Assembly (NCBI RefSeq): GCF_040054535.1
Contig: NC_090783.1
Coordinates: forward strand, 6,716,001-6,780,000
Direction: 5' to 3'
Length of the DNA stretch: 64,000 nucleotides
Source: Antennarius striatus
Taxonomy: Eukaryota; Chordata; Actinopteri; Lophiiformes; Antennariidae
Position numbers and translations under genes: made by a program. Under the pieces are notes generated by a model. It had not been told where the DNA came from. It was given only the letters and a program-made list of their open reading frames with translations, and searched no databases. Positions 23,920 to 35,899 of the stretch are shown here, piece after piece (position 1 is the stretch's first letter; each line of letters begins with the position of its first letter).

Positions 23920-26900
23920 AAATTCAACAAAAACTGTATCCCAGCACAGTCATTTAAAGGCAGTTAACAGACGAGTGGAGAACAGATGACCACTTATGAT
24001 GGCTTAACAGCAGGTACAAGGCTGCAATCGGCCAATGGCGTTAGCCCGATGGTGTTCAGGTCACAATGAATGCAACATGATGCAAACTTTTTGAAACTGG
24101 GAACCAGAGATACATTAAAAAAATCTAAAAGTCCCTTGTATATAGTTGAATTTGTTATAGGAAGAGAGTCATGTGACTCAACCTTTGCAGATAAAAGAAC
24201 GCAACAGAAATCAAAACAAATTTTAAATAAATTAGCTGTCAGAATATCTAGCTTGTCACTCACTGCCTCCTCGTGTTCTTTCCAACAGTCGTAGTCAGTT
24301 GCCATGGCAATGCTGGCGTAACACAAGCCAGCCTCCTTAGCGAGGACCACCTCTGGCACTGTAGTCATATTGATGACATCAGCACCCCACTGACGGAACA
24401 TCAGGCTCTCTGCCCGGGAGGAAAATCGGGGCCCTTCAATAGTCAGCATGGTCCCCCGCACATGGCACTTGATCCCCAGGCTCCGCGCCACCTCCACCAA
24501 AACCTGCACCAGGACAAACAGTCAGTAACTGTCTCCATAGTAACCACACCAGGGAAGGTGAAGACTGTTGCCATGGGTTTAATATTTGTCTCTTTCTCAA
24601 AACAGTTCTGTTGACGTCAAAAATTTCAAGTGTGTTAAGTGTAACCTTTTTAATTTAATTTGAAGATTCAAATGTGGGATTTTGTGGGATCTATTAATTT
24701 AATTATCATAATAGAATAATCATCAAAATAAAATAAGACCAACTTGTGTCATGGAGGAGTAATAATACAATACTGATGCAAGAGTGACATCAAAGAAATG
24801 TGATAAATGAACTCACCTCTCTGCTTCTGCTGCAGAAAGGCTCGGCCATCGGGATGTGACTAACTCCTGGAGGACTCGCAGGCTGCCCGTCGTAGAGCGT
24901 CTGAGCTCTCTTGGTAGTCCTGACAAAAAGAAGTACGGGACGCTAGAATTATCAAGAAACCCAGGATGAATGCATTTATTGTTGTTAGAAAGGATTCAAG
25001 CTAAATGAAAAAAGAAATTCATTAATATCAAACATATGATGCTTTCCAAATTAATTAGAGATTAATAACAAATTTAATGTGAATGAGTTAATATATCAGG
25101 GATGGAAACAGGAAAATATATCAGCTGAACTATTAATGTTGAACCAATGACGGTAATTGTGACTAATTTAAAGTAAGATTATTGATAAGAAAAACCAAAA
25201 ACAAACTTAAAACAAGCCAACATATTTCAGGAAAAGTTAATTGAAATACATACATTGTTTTTCTTCAATGCTCTAGTTTTTCTCAGACGGCAGCTTCTTA
25301 AAAGACTACATCTCTCTTCAGTTCCAGAATTGTGTTGTAGCTACAGGTTATATTCATATTTACACTATTTACAGTTCACAGTTGGTACTTCTGGTCTGAC
25401 AACTTCCTCTTCTTTGCTGCGAGTTCTGCCGTCCTCTACACTGCCTTCCTCTTTAATTTCTTGTGTTATGCTTGCTGAAAATTCGTCAAGTGAAATGCTT
25501 CAAGCAGTCTAATTGTTTCAAATTCATCCAATTGTAAGTCCCTTAAAAAACACACATTCAAGTTATTCAGTTTTTCTGAATATCAAATACATGATAATTT
25601 TCAATGACAACAATAAAAATGACATACCTAACCCCTCTTTTTCCTCAACAGATTTAGAAAATTCATAAATAATCAAATTAAATTAAAATTGGCTAAAATC
25701 TGCTGATCAGCAGAAAATTGCCATCTGTGAATATATAAATATGTAGAAAATATTTTACAATTTCCTTTGGGATTAATAAAGAATGTATTCTTGGAACAGT
25801 TACTGAACACAAACGACATCAGGAGCCACGCAGCAATAATTTACCTATTTGAAATCTAAAGCAGTATAAACTTTAGTGAGAAATTATTTATCCCAAGGAA
25901 TAATTTGACCACGGATAAAAATGCTATTTGACATGTTATGAAAAGCCTTTTCACAGCTGCAGGGCTATAAAGGCATTAACACATAACAGGCACCACAGAG
26001 TCTATTGAATTACAATGATCGTCCAATTCACAACTCTGCTTAGACAGTGGAGTTCCAGCAGGCAGCCTAACAGCCTTAGAGCTACATGGAGACAGCTGGA
26101 AGACAACAAGTGACTGTTCACCAAGTCACTCGACAACATTCAGGTGTCATCCCAACTCGTTTGGTAGAAACTAAATTCTACTTGGCAAGTTTGGTTTCGT
26201 CAAGGAATACAAAAGATTATTGTGTCAAGATGCTTCAGTAAATCAATCTGGATTAATGTCTTATCAAAAATAGTTTAATTTCAATTTGCTGCCCAACCCT
26301 TATTTCTTACTCACAGCCCAGACAATGGAAGACTTCAGGACCGAAATAGTTTGAGTCAGCTGCAGCTCCACCCTACCAAAAATTCTATATAAGAGCAATG
26401 CCTGGAATGATCTGTGAATGGAAAACAATGGTTGTTTATGCTATAGAAATTGAGTTATCCTGGATTGGCATTTTACTAGCAATGTTGTTCTGGAATGCAC
26501 GTTGTAAATCCTCCAGCAGCATATAATTTTCAAATTTGTTTTAGTTTCTTTTTAACATATATTTTGGATTATGTTGCTTAATATCATGTTAGATGATCTC
26601 TAGTTTTTGAGATTGGGTTTTATACACCAATCTCAGAGTTACTAAAATTCATATCAGGTTTTAAATATTCATTATATTGTTGTCATCTCCTTATTTAACA
26701 TTTTCAAATATAGATGGTGACATCGGAGACAACAGCAATGCTGTCATGATGCCACCCGGTCAGCTTGAGGGAGTTAAATACTTACCAAATTGCAAAAAAA
26801 CCCAGCATAAACTTATAACCACGTGGAACAAGTGTGCAGAAGTCACATAATTTTGGCATCGATACAATGAAGGGTTAACCAAACAGGCCATCACATGCTG

Positions 26901-28198
26901 GCAGACAAGTCTGAACAAGGCCCAAAAAGGACCTTCCTCATTTCTTATAAATAGATACTGTCTGTGCCTGATGCTGGTAGTTACGCTGCTACTATTAATC
27001 TGATTCACAATCGGGGCACACCACGCCACATACACGGTGACAAAGGCGTACACAAGCGTACACTGACACGACTGAGGGAATGTTGTGGGTAACAAATAAT
27101 CCACCTCATTTAAAACGCATTTCTCAATGCACATATTGAGTTATTTAATGGAATTTGTGCTGTCAGCTAACAGAGAGCAACACTCCCACAGGCTTGTGCT
27201 ACATGACGTGTGGAAAAACATGTGCCTGAAAATGAGACGCTGCTGACAAAGCCTGCTTTCCTACGTCGGATGAAACTGAAAGACAATCTCAGGTTTGTGT
27301 TGATTTCTAAAGATCGATACCAGGAAATACAAGATTGTTTTTTTAAGGGTTCCGCAAAAATATGTGTAACAAAATAAAGATATTTACACAAACATTGTAA
27401 TCAGTAAATCCAGGTGAAATGCGGTCAACTCTAAAACTAACAGCATAGACTGTCATTATCAAGATAAAGTCATAATTTTATTAAAATTAAAAATGAAATG
27501 AACAAGAGTTGTCTATATCCACCACTAACAGATGATGGAGGGAGCCGCCTCAATAAAGTGAATGAATGAATAGAATGTGGGCTGTCATTTCCCACTGGTA
27601 GCACACAAATATTGGCTTTTGGCAAATGTGTCAATCACAGTAAGCCAACCTCTTCTCACTCAGCTATCTGGACAATCTTGTTACACAGTAACGTGAATCC
27701 TGTCAGCAAGATTTTTAGGCACACCGTTGAGCAAAATCCCTTCATGCAGAATCACATTAGAACCATGCATATGTTTAAATCTTGTCAAGAGCAAATTGCA
27801 CAAACATCACCTAAATTTACGATCCCAATTCCAATAAAGTTAAGGAATTGTGTAAAATGTAAATAAAAACGATAAAATGCTTTGTAATTGAATACACTAC
27901 AAAGACAAGATATTTAACGCTCAAACTGATAAACTTTGTTTTTTATTCACTCACTTTGAATTTGATGCCTGCAATAAGTTCCAAAAAAGCTGGTTTAAGG
28001 AGGTTTTGAATGGAATTGACAACCATATTGTTACCTAGTTCCTCTACGTAGACCTCATAGACCTTTTATGAACATTGCTGATATGCTGCCAGTAATTTGG
28101 GAAAAAGTTGCTTACACAGAACAAACAGGAATGAGACCAAAGTTAAGATCCGGTTCTGGAAAGTAGCCAGTTGTTTACACCAAGCTCACATGGTATTC

Positions 28199-28294
<96 letters not shown>

Positions 28295-30163
28295 TTACTT
28301 GTATTGCAACATACAAGTTTTGTCTGATAACATTTGGCAACAAAAATCAAAGCAAACATTCTAATTCGAACACTTTTTTAAGTATCATTTAAACAAAGGA
28401 TAATTATTTTTAAAAAGTAGTACAATTTCAAATCCTACATGTCCTATACAATCTGAGAGTATGTGAAAAGATATGAAAAATATCTAAAACACACACACTC
28501 CTGCTGGAGTCAAACTCACCTGTCAATGAACTGATCGATGATGACTATGTCTCCCGGCTGAATCTCTTCCCGGAGTGAGCCGCAAGCTGTGGTGACCAAA
28601 AGATGTGTGCACCCCTGTTCCTTCAGAGCCCAAATGTTGGCCTGGTAGTTCACATTGGATGGCATGATTGTATGTTGCCTCCCATGTCTGAGGACAGGGA
28701 CAAATATCTGCTTTCAATGTTGTATAAGCAACTTACATACTGTAGCTGTAAACGTTAACATTAAAGATGATGATTTGTCTCATTATAGCTGCCCTGTGTA
28801 CACATTTAATGTGTTTTCTGTGATGTTGATAATAATGATTCCCCAGTTACAGGTGTTGTTGCTGTTCATTGTTGCTGTTTGATATCAAAGAAATTTGAAG
28901 AAATAAAAAAACTAGAAAGACGAGGGAGAAAGCCAGTGTGAGTAAGGCCATAGATCAAAGGTAGTGCTTTGATCCATGAAAGTAGGTCAGAGCACTAGCT
29001 TTCATCTTTAACCTATGAGAGTAGGTCAGGGTATAATGTTGAATTCAGGGGTGTCGCAAATGATGTTGCAGTCTGTGACTTGCCTTGTTAACAAACTGAG
29101 TGTGTTGTTGTTGCTCTTAATATGAGACAATTGCACAGTTTTTCCACAAGATGTTGCTAATACCTGTAATTCAAGTTTTAAAATGGCAACTTGCCTCCTC
29201 CATTACCTTGCAAGAAGTACACAGTCCACGTTTTTTATCTTCCCAAGTATCAAAGCATCAGATGGCTGTTCAAGAACACAATAATTTGGTTATTTAGAAA
29301 CTGTCAATTCTGTATTTACCAGCTCACACTTCATATTGTGGTCTGTGGTGGACTTGTGACACTGTTCCTGGGCTAAGACTCCTTACAAAAAAGAAGAAGA
29401 ACCCTAACCTTCCCATATGGTGTGTCAACATAATGCTCAGTCCTTCCTTCCAAGATATCGGGATCATCAAGACCTGAACCGCCAATTATTCCAATCTAAA
29501 CAGAAATATGAGAAAGTCAATGACAATTACATAACAAATTCCATTCAAATGCCAATTTAAAAAAAATACAAATAAATGAAACTCTTTATTGTGATTTTCA
29601 CATGTCACATAAGAAAATGGTGTAATAGAAAAACAATACAAACTAGCCAAATATGTGGCACTTCAAACTATGAACACTCAAATAAGTTGTCAATTCATTA
29701 ACAGGTGACAAACTCCAAGATCCCCTCAGACAGACATGACACTTAGTTTTATCTGATTGTTTGTACATGTGTGTGCTCAAACTGGTTAATCAGGTACTTA
29801 ATATATCTTCCGTCTTGCGTTGATTCATTTTTCTGACTTGGTTCAGTTTCAACTCTCTTAGTAACATCACAAAGGGAAGCCTCGCACTTAGCACGTACAT
29901 GCTAGCTCGTGGTTTATACCCGCACACGTCAGAGCTTTGCTAAAGCGACGCTAGCGTCTTCTTCCCTACTCCCAGGTTCCTCTTAGCATCCTATGTCATG
30001 ACAGAGGCTACCAAGGTATTTTCTCTCAACCTCGTCATTAATTTCCCGCCGTATCTCTCTGTTGAAACGCACAATGTTCAGCTCATGAGACTGTCAACTT
30101 TACAATACTCTAACTACATATGTATGAAAAGATTACTACCTTAATAGGCACAGTGGACGACAT
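19872..30163 (-). CDS. mtap: S-methyl-5'-thioadenosine phosphorylase
   Basis: Cytosolic trimeric enzyme that cleaves methylthioadenosine (a polyamine by-product) with phosphate to adenine and methylthioribose-1-phosphate, feeding adenine and methionine salvage. Eight coding exons on the minus strand: 30140-30163, 29409-29495, 29207-29265, 28520-28687, 24817-24919, 24264-24503, 20634-20756, 19872-19910. All junctions are GT-AG, phases agree, and the sum is 280 aa against 283 in human. Visible landmarks: [11 protein letters not shown] phosphate loop (Ser15 where human has Thr18), LLARHGRQHT (Arg57-His58), [46 protein letters not shown] and [13 protein letters not shown] with Asp217 and Asp219, the purine-site aspartates. 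The last exon encodes only 12 residues, [12 protein letters not shown]. Introns 4 and 6 (about 3.6 and 3.5 kb) hold most of the gene's repeats. The start codon lies 72 bases from a CRE, suggesting a compact promoter. Confidence 0.98.
23851..23919. repeat. (ATCT)n microsatellite in mtap intron 6
   Basis: About 17 uninterrupted tetranucleotide units, 345 bases from the exon 6 boundary. Confidence 0.95.
27815..28010 (+). mobile_element. Truncated DNA-transposon copy in mtap intron 4
   Basis: From 'gatcccaattccaataaagtt' through 'gaatacactacaaagacaag' and 'aactgataaactttg' to 'gttccaaaaaagctgg', the order of words matches a DNA-transposon family frequent in fish. The distal inverted repeat is not found, so the copy looks truncated. 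No transposase frame. The 13273-13712 element appears related through its terminal repeats. Confidence 0.5.
28200..28292. repeat. (TG)n microsatellite in mtap intron 4
   Basis: About 46 uninterrupted TG units, 228 bases downstream (in mtap sense) of the exon 4 donor at 28519. In mtap orientation the repeat reads (CA)n. Open frames across it are artefacts. Confidence 0.97.
28905..29075 (+). repeat. Dispersed repeat copy A (related to 34630-34940)
   Basis: Shares 'agaaagacgagggagaaag.cagtgtgag', 'gatc.atgaaagt', and 'ttgaattcaggggtgt.gc' with the copy at 34630-34940 in the same orientation. It lies in mtap intron 3. Non-coding; family not identified. Confidence 0.65.
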
Positions 30164-30234
30164 GACGACAGTACTGTAAATGACGCTATTGCAGAATGAA
30201 GATTGGAGTTTGAGGAAGAAGACTCTTACAGTGG

Positions 30235-30242
30235 TGACGTCA
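30235..30242. promoter_or_regulatory. CRE (TGACGTCA) in the mtap promoter
   Basis: A perfect palindromic CRE, 72 bases upstream of the mtap ATG. The surrounding ~30170-30300 has no TATA box on the minus strand. Proximity to the start codon implies a short 5' UTR and a CREB/ATF-type core promoter. Confidence 0.55.
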
Positions 30243-31373
30243 TCACTGGTTCATCTTCATTTTCCGTTAGTTCCGTCACCTTCAAAATAAAAGCATGACC
30301 CCACTTTTCTTTTACGTTACAAAATTTGTGAATTTGTTTTGAAAAAGGATATAATTGATCATCCTTAGCAACGCTGTTCTATTTTTTCAATAGTTTTCTA
30401 CGCAAATCTACGGTACATACTGGGTTGTATATAGCTTGATCACATCGAATGGGGGAGCTATCTTTCACAATAACACTGCTGTTATAATGTAGGGGACAAC
30501 CCTCAAAATAAAACTCATTCGAATACGAACAAGGGAAAAGCCGAAAGGAGAAGAATTAGAAGAAGATTAACAAAGTTCATTGACAGCCTGAGCAGCCATG
30601 GTGACAACCTTGAGACATCCTAAGCGCTGATGCCGATCGAGAAACGCAACCAGGATGGTAACGAACTGATGTGCGCTTCCTCAGAGTACGGTGTCTTGTG
30701 AGGTCCATAAAAAGATAAATAACGCGAGTAGTCACAACGCTTCACAATTATAGTGCATGATTTGAACTAAATGTAATTGTAGTGACCATAAGGGAGCAGT
30801 CATTGTGCAAACAGTGGTGTTTTACTTATGCTTGTGTAGCTGGAACAGTGTTTTATTAGTAGCCAGGGTTTGGCTACTGGAGTAAGGCTTAGAACAGTTT
30901 TATAGTAAAATGAATGGCATTAAACAGGATTAAGCCAAACACAAGGTGTTGCAGTCATGGCAGCAAAAGTGCAATATGGATTAAATGATTTTACAATGTC
31001 CTATGGTTGTGCCCTGCCCTTATGGCCCTCCTGCTGTCATTACTTTTCCAACTTTATTCGTAATTTTTGTGAGTCTGTGTAATATATGTCCTGTAGTCTT
31101 TTTTTAATTTATTTTATGTTTTCATTTATAACCTGTGCTGCCTTGTGGAACGTGTGAATTTATAAGTGCGTGTGAAAGTATAAGAGCAGTGGGGAAATGC
31201 AATTTCCTGTAGGATCAAAGAATTTGAAACAATGGGTCAAGCTTCAGTCTAGATGAAGTCACATTGCAATGGCTGGCACACAGCTATCATATTCGCATGT
31301 CAACAATACTTCATCACCTTAAGTCTGCTGCTACATAAATTTAAAAAAAAAAACAAGCAAATTTTCTCATTAG
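30243..31373. other. Intergenic region between mtap and topors
   Basis: No exon seen. It carries the mtap upstream region and AT-rich unique sequence; it ends at the likely topors poly(A) signal. mtap and topors are in the same orientation. Confidence 0.6.
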
Positions 31374-31379
31374 TTTATT
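31374..31379 (-). terminator. Probable topors poly(A) signal
   Basis: AATAAA on the minus strand, about 595 bases beyond the topors stop codon. Another TTTATT on the plus strand near 31861 could serve as an earlier signal. Confidence 0.45.
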
Positions 31380-31973
31380 TAAAATACAATTCAGTACAAA
31401 AGAGCCTCTTCTGACAAGAGCTCATGTCGAGTACTTATCCATGAATCAGCAGCAAGAAGAGTAGAGAGTAGAGTATAACTTTTAAAACATTTCCTCTCAA
31501 GAATATAGTTGACTTGTATCACAATAAAATCACTGGTATCAACAGGTTCCCTGAGATCACCTTAGACACCACATACATTAAAGAAAACACATTTCCAGAG
31601 GAACAAACAACAACTAAAAAATAAAAATACGTGACTTAACCTCGATCCATTCTGCCATGTTCATAATGGCAGTTTGCACATGAAATAGCTTTGTTTCAAG
31701 TGTTTTTTCAACAGTTAAGAGGCATAGTTTTTTTTCCTAAAACATGGCCACTCAGCATCCCATGAACAACCACAGCAGAAAACTTTCCACTTTCAGTTGA
31801 AGTTACACTTGGATCATCTTTTCTTTGTCATAACAGTCTAGTGATTTTGAGGAACTTATATTTTATTAAAATACTGCTGGAAGGCAATAGCAACTCTGGC
31901 TGAACCCATGTGCTTCAACTATATTAACTATAAATCTGAACTTCTTATTCATTAGAGGGGGGGGGGGTGGCAT

Positions 31974-34349
31974 CTACAAAGTCATTTGTGGCATTATTGA
32001 TGGGGTGGGGGGGTTGTCAAAGCTGTTCTCCTGGTTGATTCGGTCATTAAGAGAACAGTCACTGTCACTGTCAATGATGATGAAACTTGATGAGCTTTTC
32101 TCTCTATGTCCAGAACTCTTGTGTCTTTTGCTTTTCTTCTTGTGTTTCTTCTTTTTCTTGTGTTGACGCCTGCTTCTATCAGAGCTTTCATTGACAAGCT
32201 CCAGGCTGGCGCTCCTACTTGTCCTTCTCGACCTGTCTTTGGATTTTTTATGATGCCTGTTGTTGCTTGTTTTTTTATGTTTTGTCAAGGAGGTGGGAGA
32301 GTCATCTTCAGCTTCTGAGTTAGGAAGTACCTCAGATGATTTCTCCAAATGTTTTGTTTTATATTTCCTCTTTCCACCAGGCTTGTCATAGTGAAATCTC
32401 TTTTTAGTCGAAGGGGAGCGACTACTGGAGCAAGACCTGGATCGGGAATGTTTTCTTTCTCGTCTCCATGACTCCCTGCTGCGGCTCCGGGAGCGAGAGT
32501 ATGAGTGTTGCCGTGAATACCTACGTCTACCATGATAACCGGGATGTTTGTCTGTGTAATGCATCCTACTCCAAAGTCTGTCTTGGCTGTAATGCCTATA
32601 TGAGCGACTGCTGTGACCACCATTCCTGCTGTCATAGCTACTGTCACCTTTTGAGAGGCCTCTACCACTGGAGTGAGAATAACCTCTTTCTCTGGACAGA
32701 ATTTCAGCACTGCTGTGGGAGTTAATACGAGAGTACCTGCGCTCTTCACTTCTTGACCTCCTTCTTCTCCTATGCTTTCTGTCTTTTGAATAGCTCCTCT
32801 CTTGAGATCCATCTTGACTGTCAAATCTTCTGCGTGTGTCTCTTTTATCTGATCTATTACCATTCTTGTGTTTGCTAGATGTTGAAAAGCCATTTCTTTC
32901 TCTTGAATCCAACAGGTGATCATGATTTGCTTCTGAATCTTCAGACCGACCAGCATCACTGAGATTGCTATTTTGTGAAACTATTGGACTGAGACACTGG
33001 AAGCGGATGTGTTGACGAAGAAGAGGCATTTCTGTAGGATCTTCACTGGCGGACTCTCCAGAGTCAGAGGAGATCACAATCACCTCAGGAGTCCTTTCTG
33101 CTGTTGGCTTAACATAACCCACGACGACACAATCGTTGCTCTTACAAGACAAAAACTCAGCTGTGCCCTCATTCACTTTTGTCTGGTGGAGAGAGCTTTC
33201 TGGCTGTGGATGAGCCCCAAACTCTTGTGCCTCTTCATCTGAACTGCTGTCGTAGTCTAAGTCGAGGACTGACAGACACCCTGCACTGCTTTGCTCCCCT
33301 GCAGTGGAATATGATGGCCCAGGAATCTCGTCATCCCACACAGAGTAACTCATTGTAGAAGTGGGGTTTCTTAATGGGTCTATGTCCATCATGTCCTCCT
33401 CATCTTCTGAGATGAAAATTACAGATGAGTTAGAGCTGTTGTTTTCATTTGAGGATGGGGATGGACACTCATACACTGCATGTCGGTCATATGCTTCCAT
33501 ATCGAAGGGAGACTTTGCGTAGCTGATGAATTCGTGAAAAAAGTGCCCTGTGCGTCCCTGTAGGAATGGCATTAGCTCTTCCTGAATAGTTCCATCCTCC
33601 ATGTCGAAATGTGTAACTCGTGACATTATAAGATGTTGAACGATATTGACCAAAGCGCCATGTTCCCCATATAGCACAATGAGCTCTCTTTTAAGCCAGG
33701 GGACCAGTCTATGTAGGCAGGCAGGGTTTCTTCGCAAAAACTCAGATGAGATATCTCTGGCACGACCACCATCATGGACATTTCGAACCCTCACCCCCGC
33801 TCGATATAGTTCCCTCCTGAAATTGATCATCTCTTGTTCTCCGACACTGCTCACTGCCCTCCCTTCACTTGCAGCTCTGCTTTTAGCTGCCAACCTATTC
33901 ATCATGTGTCGGATGTATTGGTCCCGTGGCTGTTGAGGAACATTTGCAGCAGATTCAAACATTACTCCGTTGTCTCGTGGTGCAGATGGCCTTCCTCTCA
34001 TCTGTTGATAGAAACCCGTAAGACTTGTTTGGTATCTGAATCGTACTTCCCCAACAGTTCCAAAAGAGTTGTCATCCGGAGGCAGCAGGTCATATTTCTT
34101 GAAATCTTGACCTGGGTTTCGACTATGATAAATAGAACTGAAAGGCTGTTTGCATAGAGGGCACTCCGCTTTGTTCTTGGACCACTCACGAATACAGTGG
34201 AAACAGAACTTGTGCAAGCAAACATCCAGGTAAGAAACATTGCTAAACATGTCCAAACAGATGGGACACTTGGAGTCTGGGGACACCTCTGGAGACATTG
34301 CTGTAGAATTGTCTCCGCTCTCTTCCAGGTCAATCCTGATGAGTGACAT
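31974..34349 (-). CDS. topors: Topors, RING-type E3 ubiquitin/SUMO ligase
   Basis: Human TOPORS binds topoisomerase I and p53, acts as both ubiquitin and SUMO E3, and localises to nuclear speckles and the ciliary base. One uninterrupted coding exon gives 791 aa, shorter than the 1045 aa of human. A C3HC4 RING spans residues 28-66: Cys28, Cys31, Cys44, His46, Cys49, Cys52, Cys63, Cys66. Residues ~175-246 hold the conserved family block (INFRRELYRAGVRVRN, then CLHRLVPWLKRELIVLYGEH). SUMO-interaction-like motifs are VIFISEDEED (310-319), VIVISSDSGE (423-432) and FIIIDSDSD (756-764). Residues ~510-650 are rich in Arg-Ser, followed by KPGGKRKYKTKHLE (656-669) and a lysine tract (731-744). A splice acceptor (TTTTTTAG) ends at 34353, three bases before the ATG, so the 5' UTR exon is separate. 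The C-terminus is unusual: see the finding on the C-run near residue 780. Confidence 0.97.
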   Translation of the reverse strand: MSLIRIDLEESGDNSTAMSPEVSPDSKCPICLDMFSNVSYLDVCLHKFCFHCIREWSKNKAECPLCKQPFSSIYHSRNPGQDFKKYDLLPPDDNSFGTVGEVRFRYQTSLTGFYQQMRGRPSAPRDNGVMFESAANVPQQPRDQYIRHMMNRLAAKSRAASEGRAVSSVGEQEMINFRRELYRAGVRVRNVHDGGRARDISSEFLRRNPACLHRLVPWLKRELIVLYGEHGALVNIVQHLIMSRVTHFDMEDGTIQEELMPFLQGRTGHFFHEFISYAKSPFDMEAYDRHAVYECPSPSSNENNSSNSSVIFISEDEEDMMDIDPLRNPTSTMSYSVWDDEIPGPSYSTAGEQSSAGCLSVLDLDYDSSSDEEAQEFGAHPQPESSLHQTKVNEGTAEFLSCKSNDCVVVGYVKPTAERTPEVIVISSDSGESASEDPTEMPLLRQHIRFQCLSPIVSQNSNLSDAGRSEDSEANHDHLLDSRERNGFSTSSKHKNGNRSDKRDTRRRFDSQDGSQERSYSKDRKHRRRRRSRSEERRYSRINSHSSAEILSRERGYSHSSGRGLSKGDSSYDSRNGGHSSRSYRHYSQDRLWSRMHYTDKHPGYHGRRRYSRQHSYSRSRSRSRESWRRERKHSRSRSCSSSRSPSTKKRFHYDKPGGKRKYKTKHLEKSSEVLPNSEAEDDSPTSLTKHKKTSNNRHHKKSKDRSRRTSRSASLELVNESSDRSRRQHKKKKKHKKKSKRHKSSGHREKSSSSFIIIDSDSDCSLNDRINQENSFDNPPTPSIMPQMTL

Positions 34350-34629
34350 GATCTAAAAAACAAAAAATAATAATGAAACAATGAATGACAGCTCTAATGT
34401 AACTTGGTGAGCTATGAGGTGTTGCAACCTTAAATCTAAAGTCAGTGCTAATACTTAGTTTAGTTTTACAATTAACCAAACAAGTGCATAACTTAAGTTG
34501 TTAGTTATAATAACAAGGCTGTCTTTCTTCTAATCATTAAAGATTCGACAGTATGGCCCATCTCAACGATAACAAGATTGAAATCTTAATTACATCCCAC
34601 TTCAAAGCGGTAATGTATTGTAATTGCCA

Positions 34630-34940
34630 GTGTTTGTGTGTTCGTCCATCCGTCCACCAAATATCTTCGCAACCGTTTCAGATAAAAATATTAAACAAAA
34701 ACCTAATTATTCGGGCAAGAAAGGAGATAAAAATTAGATGATGGCCTTAACAAAAGTAGGTCAAGGTCAAATTTGAACTTTTGTACACTCAGGAACCGGA
34801 TAAGATAGAAAGACGAGGGAGAAAGACAGTGTGAGAAAGACTATTGAACAATGCTGGTGCTTCGATCTATGAAAGTCAGGGTAAATAAGTCAGGGTAAAT
34901 TTTGAATTCAGGGGTGTTGCGGGGTGTTGCAGTCTCATCA
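34630..34940 (+). repeat. Dispersed repeat copy B in the topors 5' intron
   Basis: Begins near 'gtgttcgtccatccgtcc', contains 'aaagtaggtcaaggtcaaatttgaac' and the block shared with 28905-29075. It appears longer and slightly better preserved than copy A. Non-coding, family unassigned. Confidence 0.65.
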
Positions 34941-35446
34941 TGATTAGTGTTATATAGTCTGATGAAATGTGACTATTTCTGACTCATTAATGTGCTGAAC
35001 TTGACGTTACACCAGGTCTATTCATGACGTATATTTAACTACTTTATCGCTAAGTATGGAAGACATGCTATTAATATGAAAAGCAACAAACATAAAGCTA
35101 CATGATATGTATTCTTTAATGTAAGTATGAGTTTATTCTTTCGGGGAACGAACTTCGTTGCTGTTTTAGGTTTGTTAGCAAAGCAAGTAAAGCTACAACC
35201 GAAATATCGTACCTTAAAATAACGTCATTGTTACTGTAACAATACTGATATTCACACACACACACACACGCAATTTTTCTTAAATATACAGACGCCAAAA
35301 ATATTCTAAAAATGTGGGAAACAGTTATATGATCAAAGAACTAAGAGACGTGATTAGCTAATGTTAGCAAACTAGCTAACTATGCTAGCACAATTATCGC
35401 TATTTATGACTGAGGTTATTATGAGGGACAGTTCTTCGACATTTAC

Positions 35447-35540
35447 CTCTAACCTCCCGGACGCGCACAAGTTTGGTAACCAGTCACCTATAACCGCTTT
35501 GTACAACTTCATCCATTTTCAGAAAAAATAAACTGTTAAA
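35447..35540 (-). other. Possible topors 5' UTR exon
   Basis: On the minus strand a donor GAG|GTAAAT lies at 35446/35447, downstream of CpG-containing sequence. Together with the acceptor at 34353 it would define a 1.1 kb 5' intron. The outer boundary is a guess; no reading frame can test it. Confidence 0.3.
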
Positions 35541-35899
35541 CAAGACATGCAGCTTAGCTTCGTAACACTCCTTCCTCGTCCTGCCAGATTTGGTGTGTTG
35601 TTGTTTTTTACCGTGTAACGATCAGCCACATCCGTCCTTCAGAATAAAAGCACACATTTTGAAGAACTACCGTACTGTACTCAAAACGAGTTTTTAAAAT
35701 AAAATCGTACCATTCTAATAAAATGCATTCATTCATTTTCATTAACGGCTCGTGTTCTTGTGACACTGGTGCACCTCGGAGCTACACGAAGGACAAACAA
35801 CCATTCACCCACACACTCACGACAAGTCCGATTTACCTGCAGCGCACACCTCCGGAGGTAGTGGTAGTCCTCAGGGTCACAAATGAACTCTTCACCATA

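Noticed and set aside
24504-24509. Earlier start for the frame covering mtap exon 6
   Set aside because: Those bases belong to the intron; an AG acceptor at 24504-24505 and the phase of exon 5 fix the exon start at 24503.
25255-25512. 85-codon plus-strand frame in mtap intron 4
   Set aside because: No similarity to known families, no splice sites suited to mtap, and opposite orientation to the gene.
31994-32959. Other open frames on both strands within topors, including a 224-codon minus-strand frame
   Set aside because: They are out-of-frame shadows of the topors coding exon, which has clear domain homology across its whole length.
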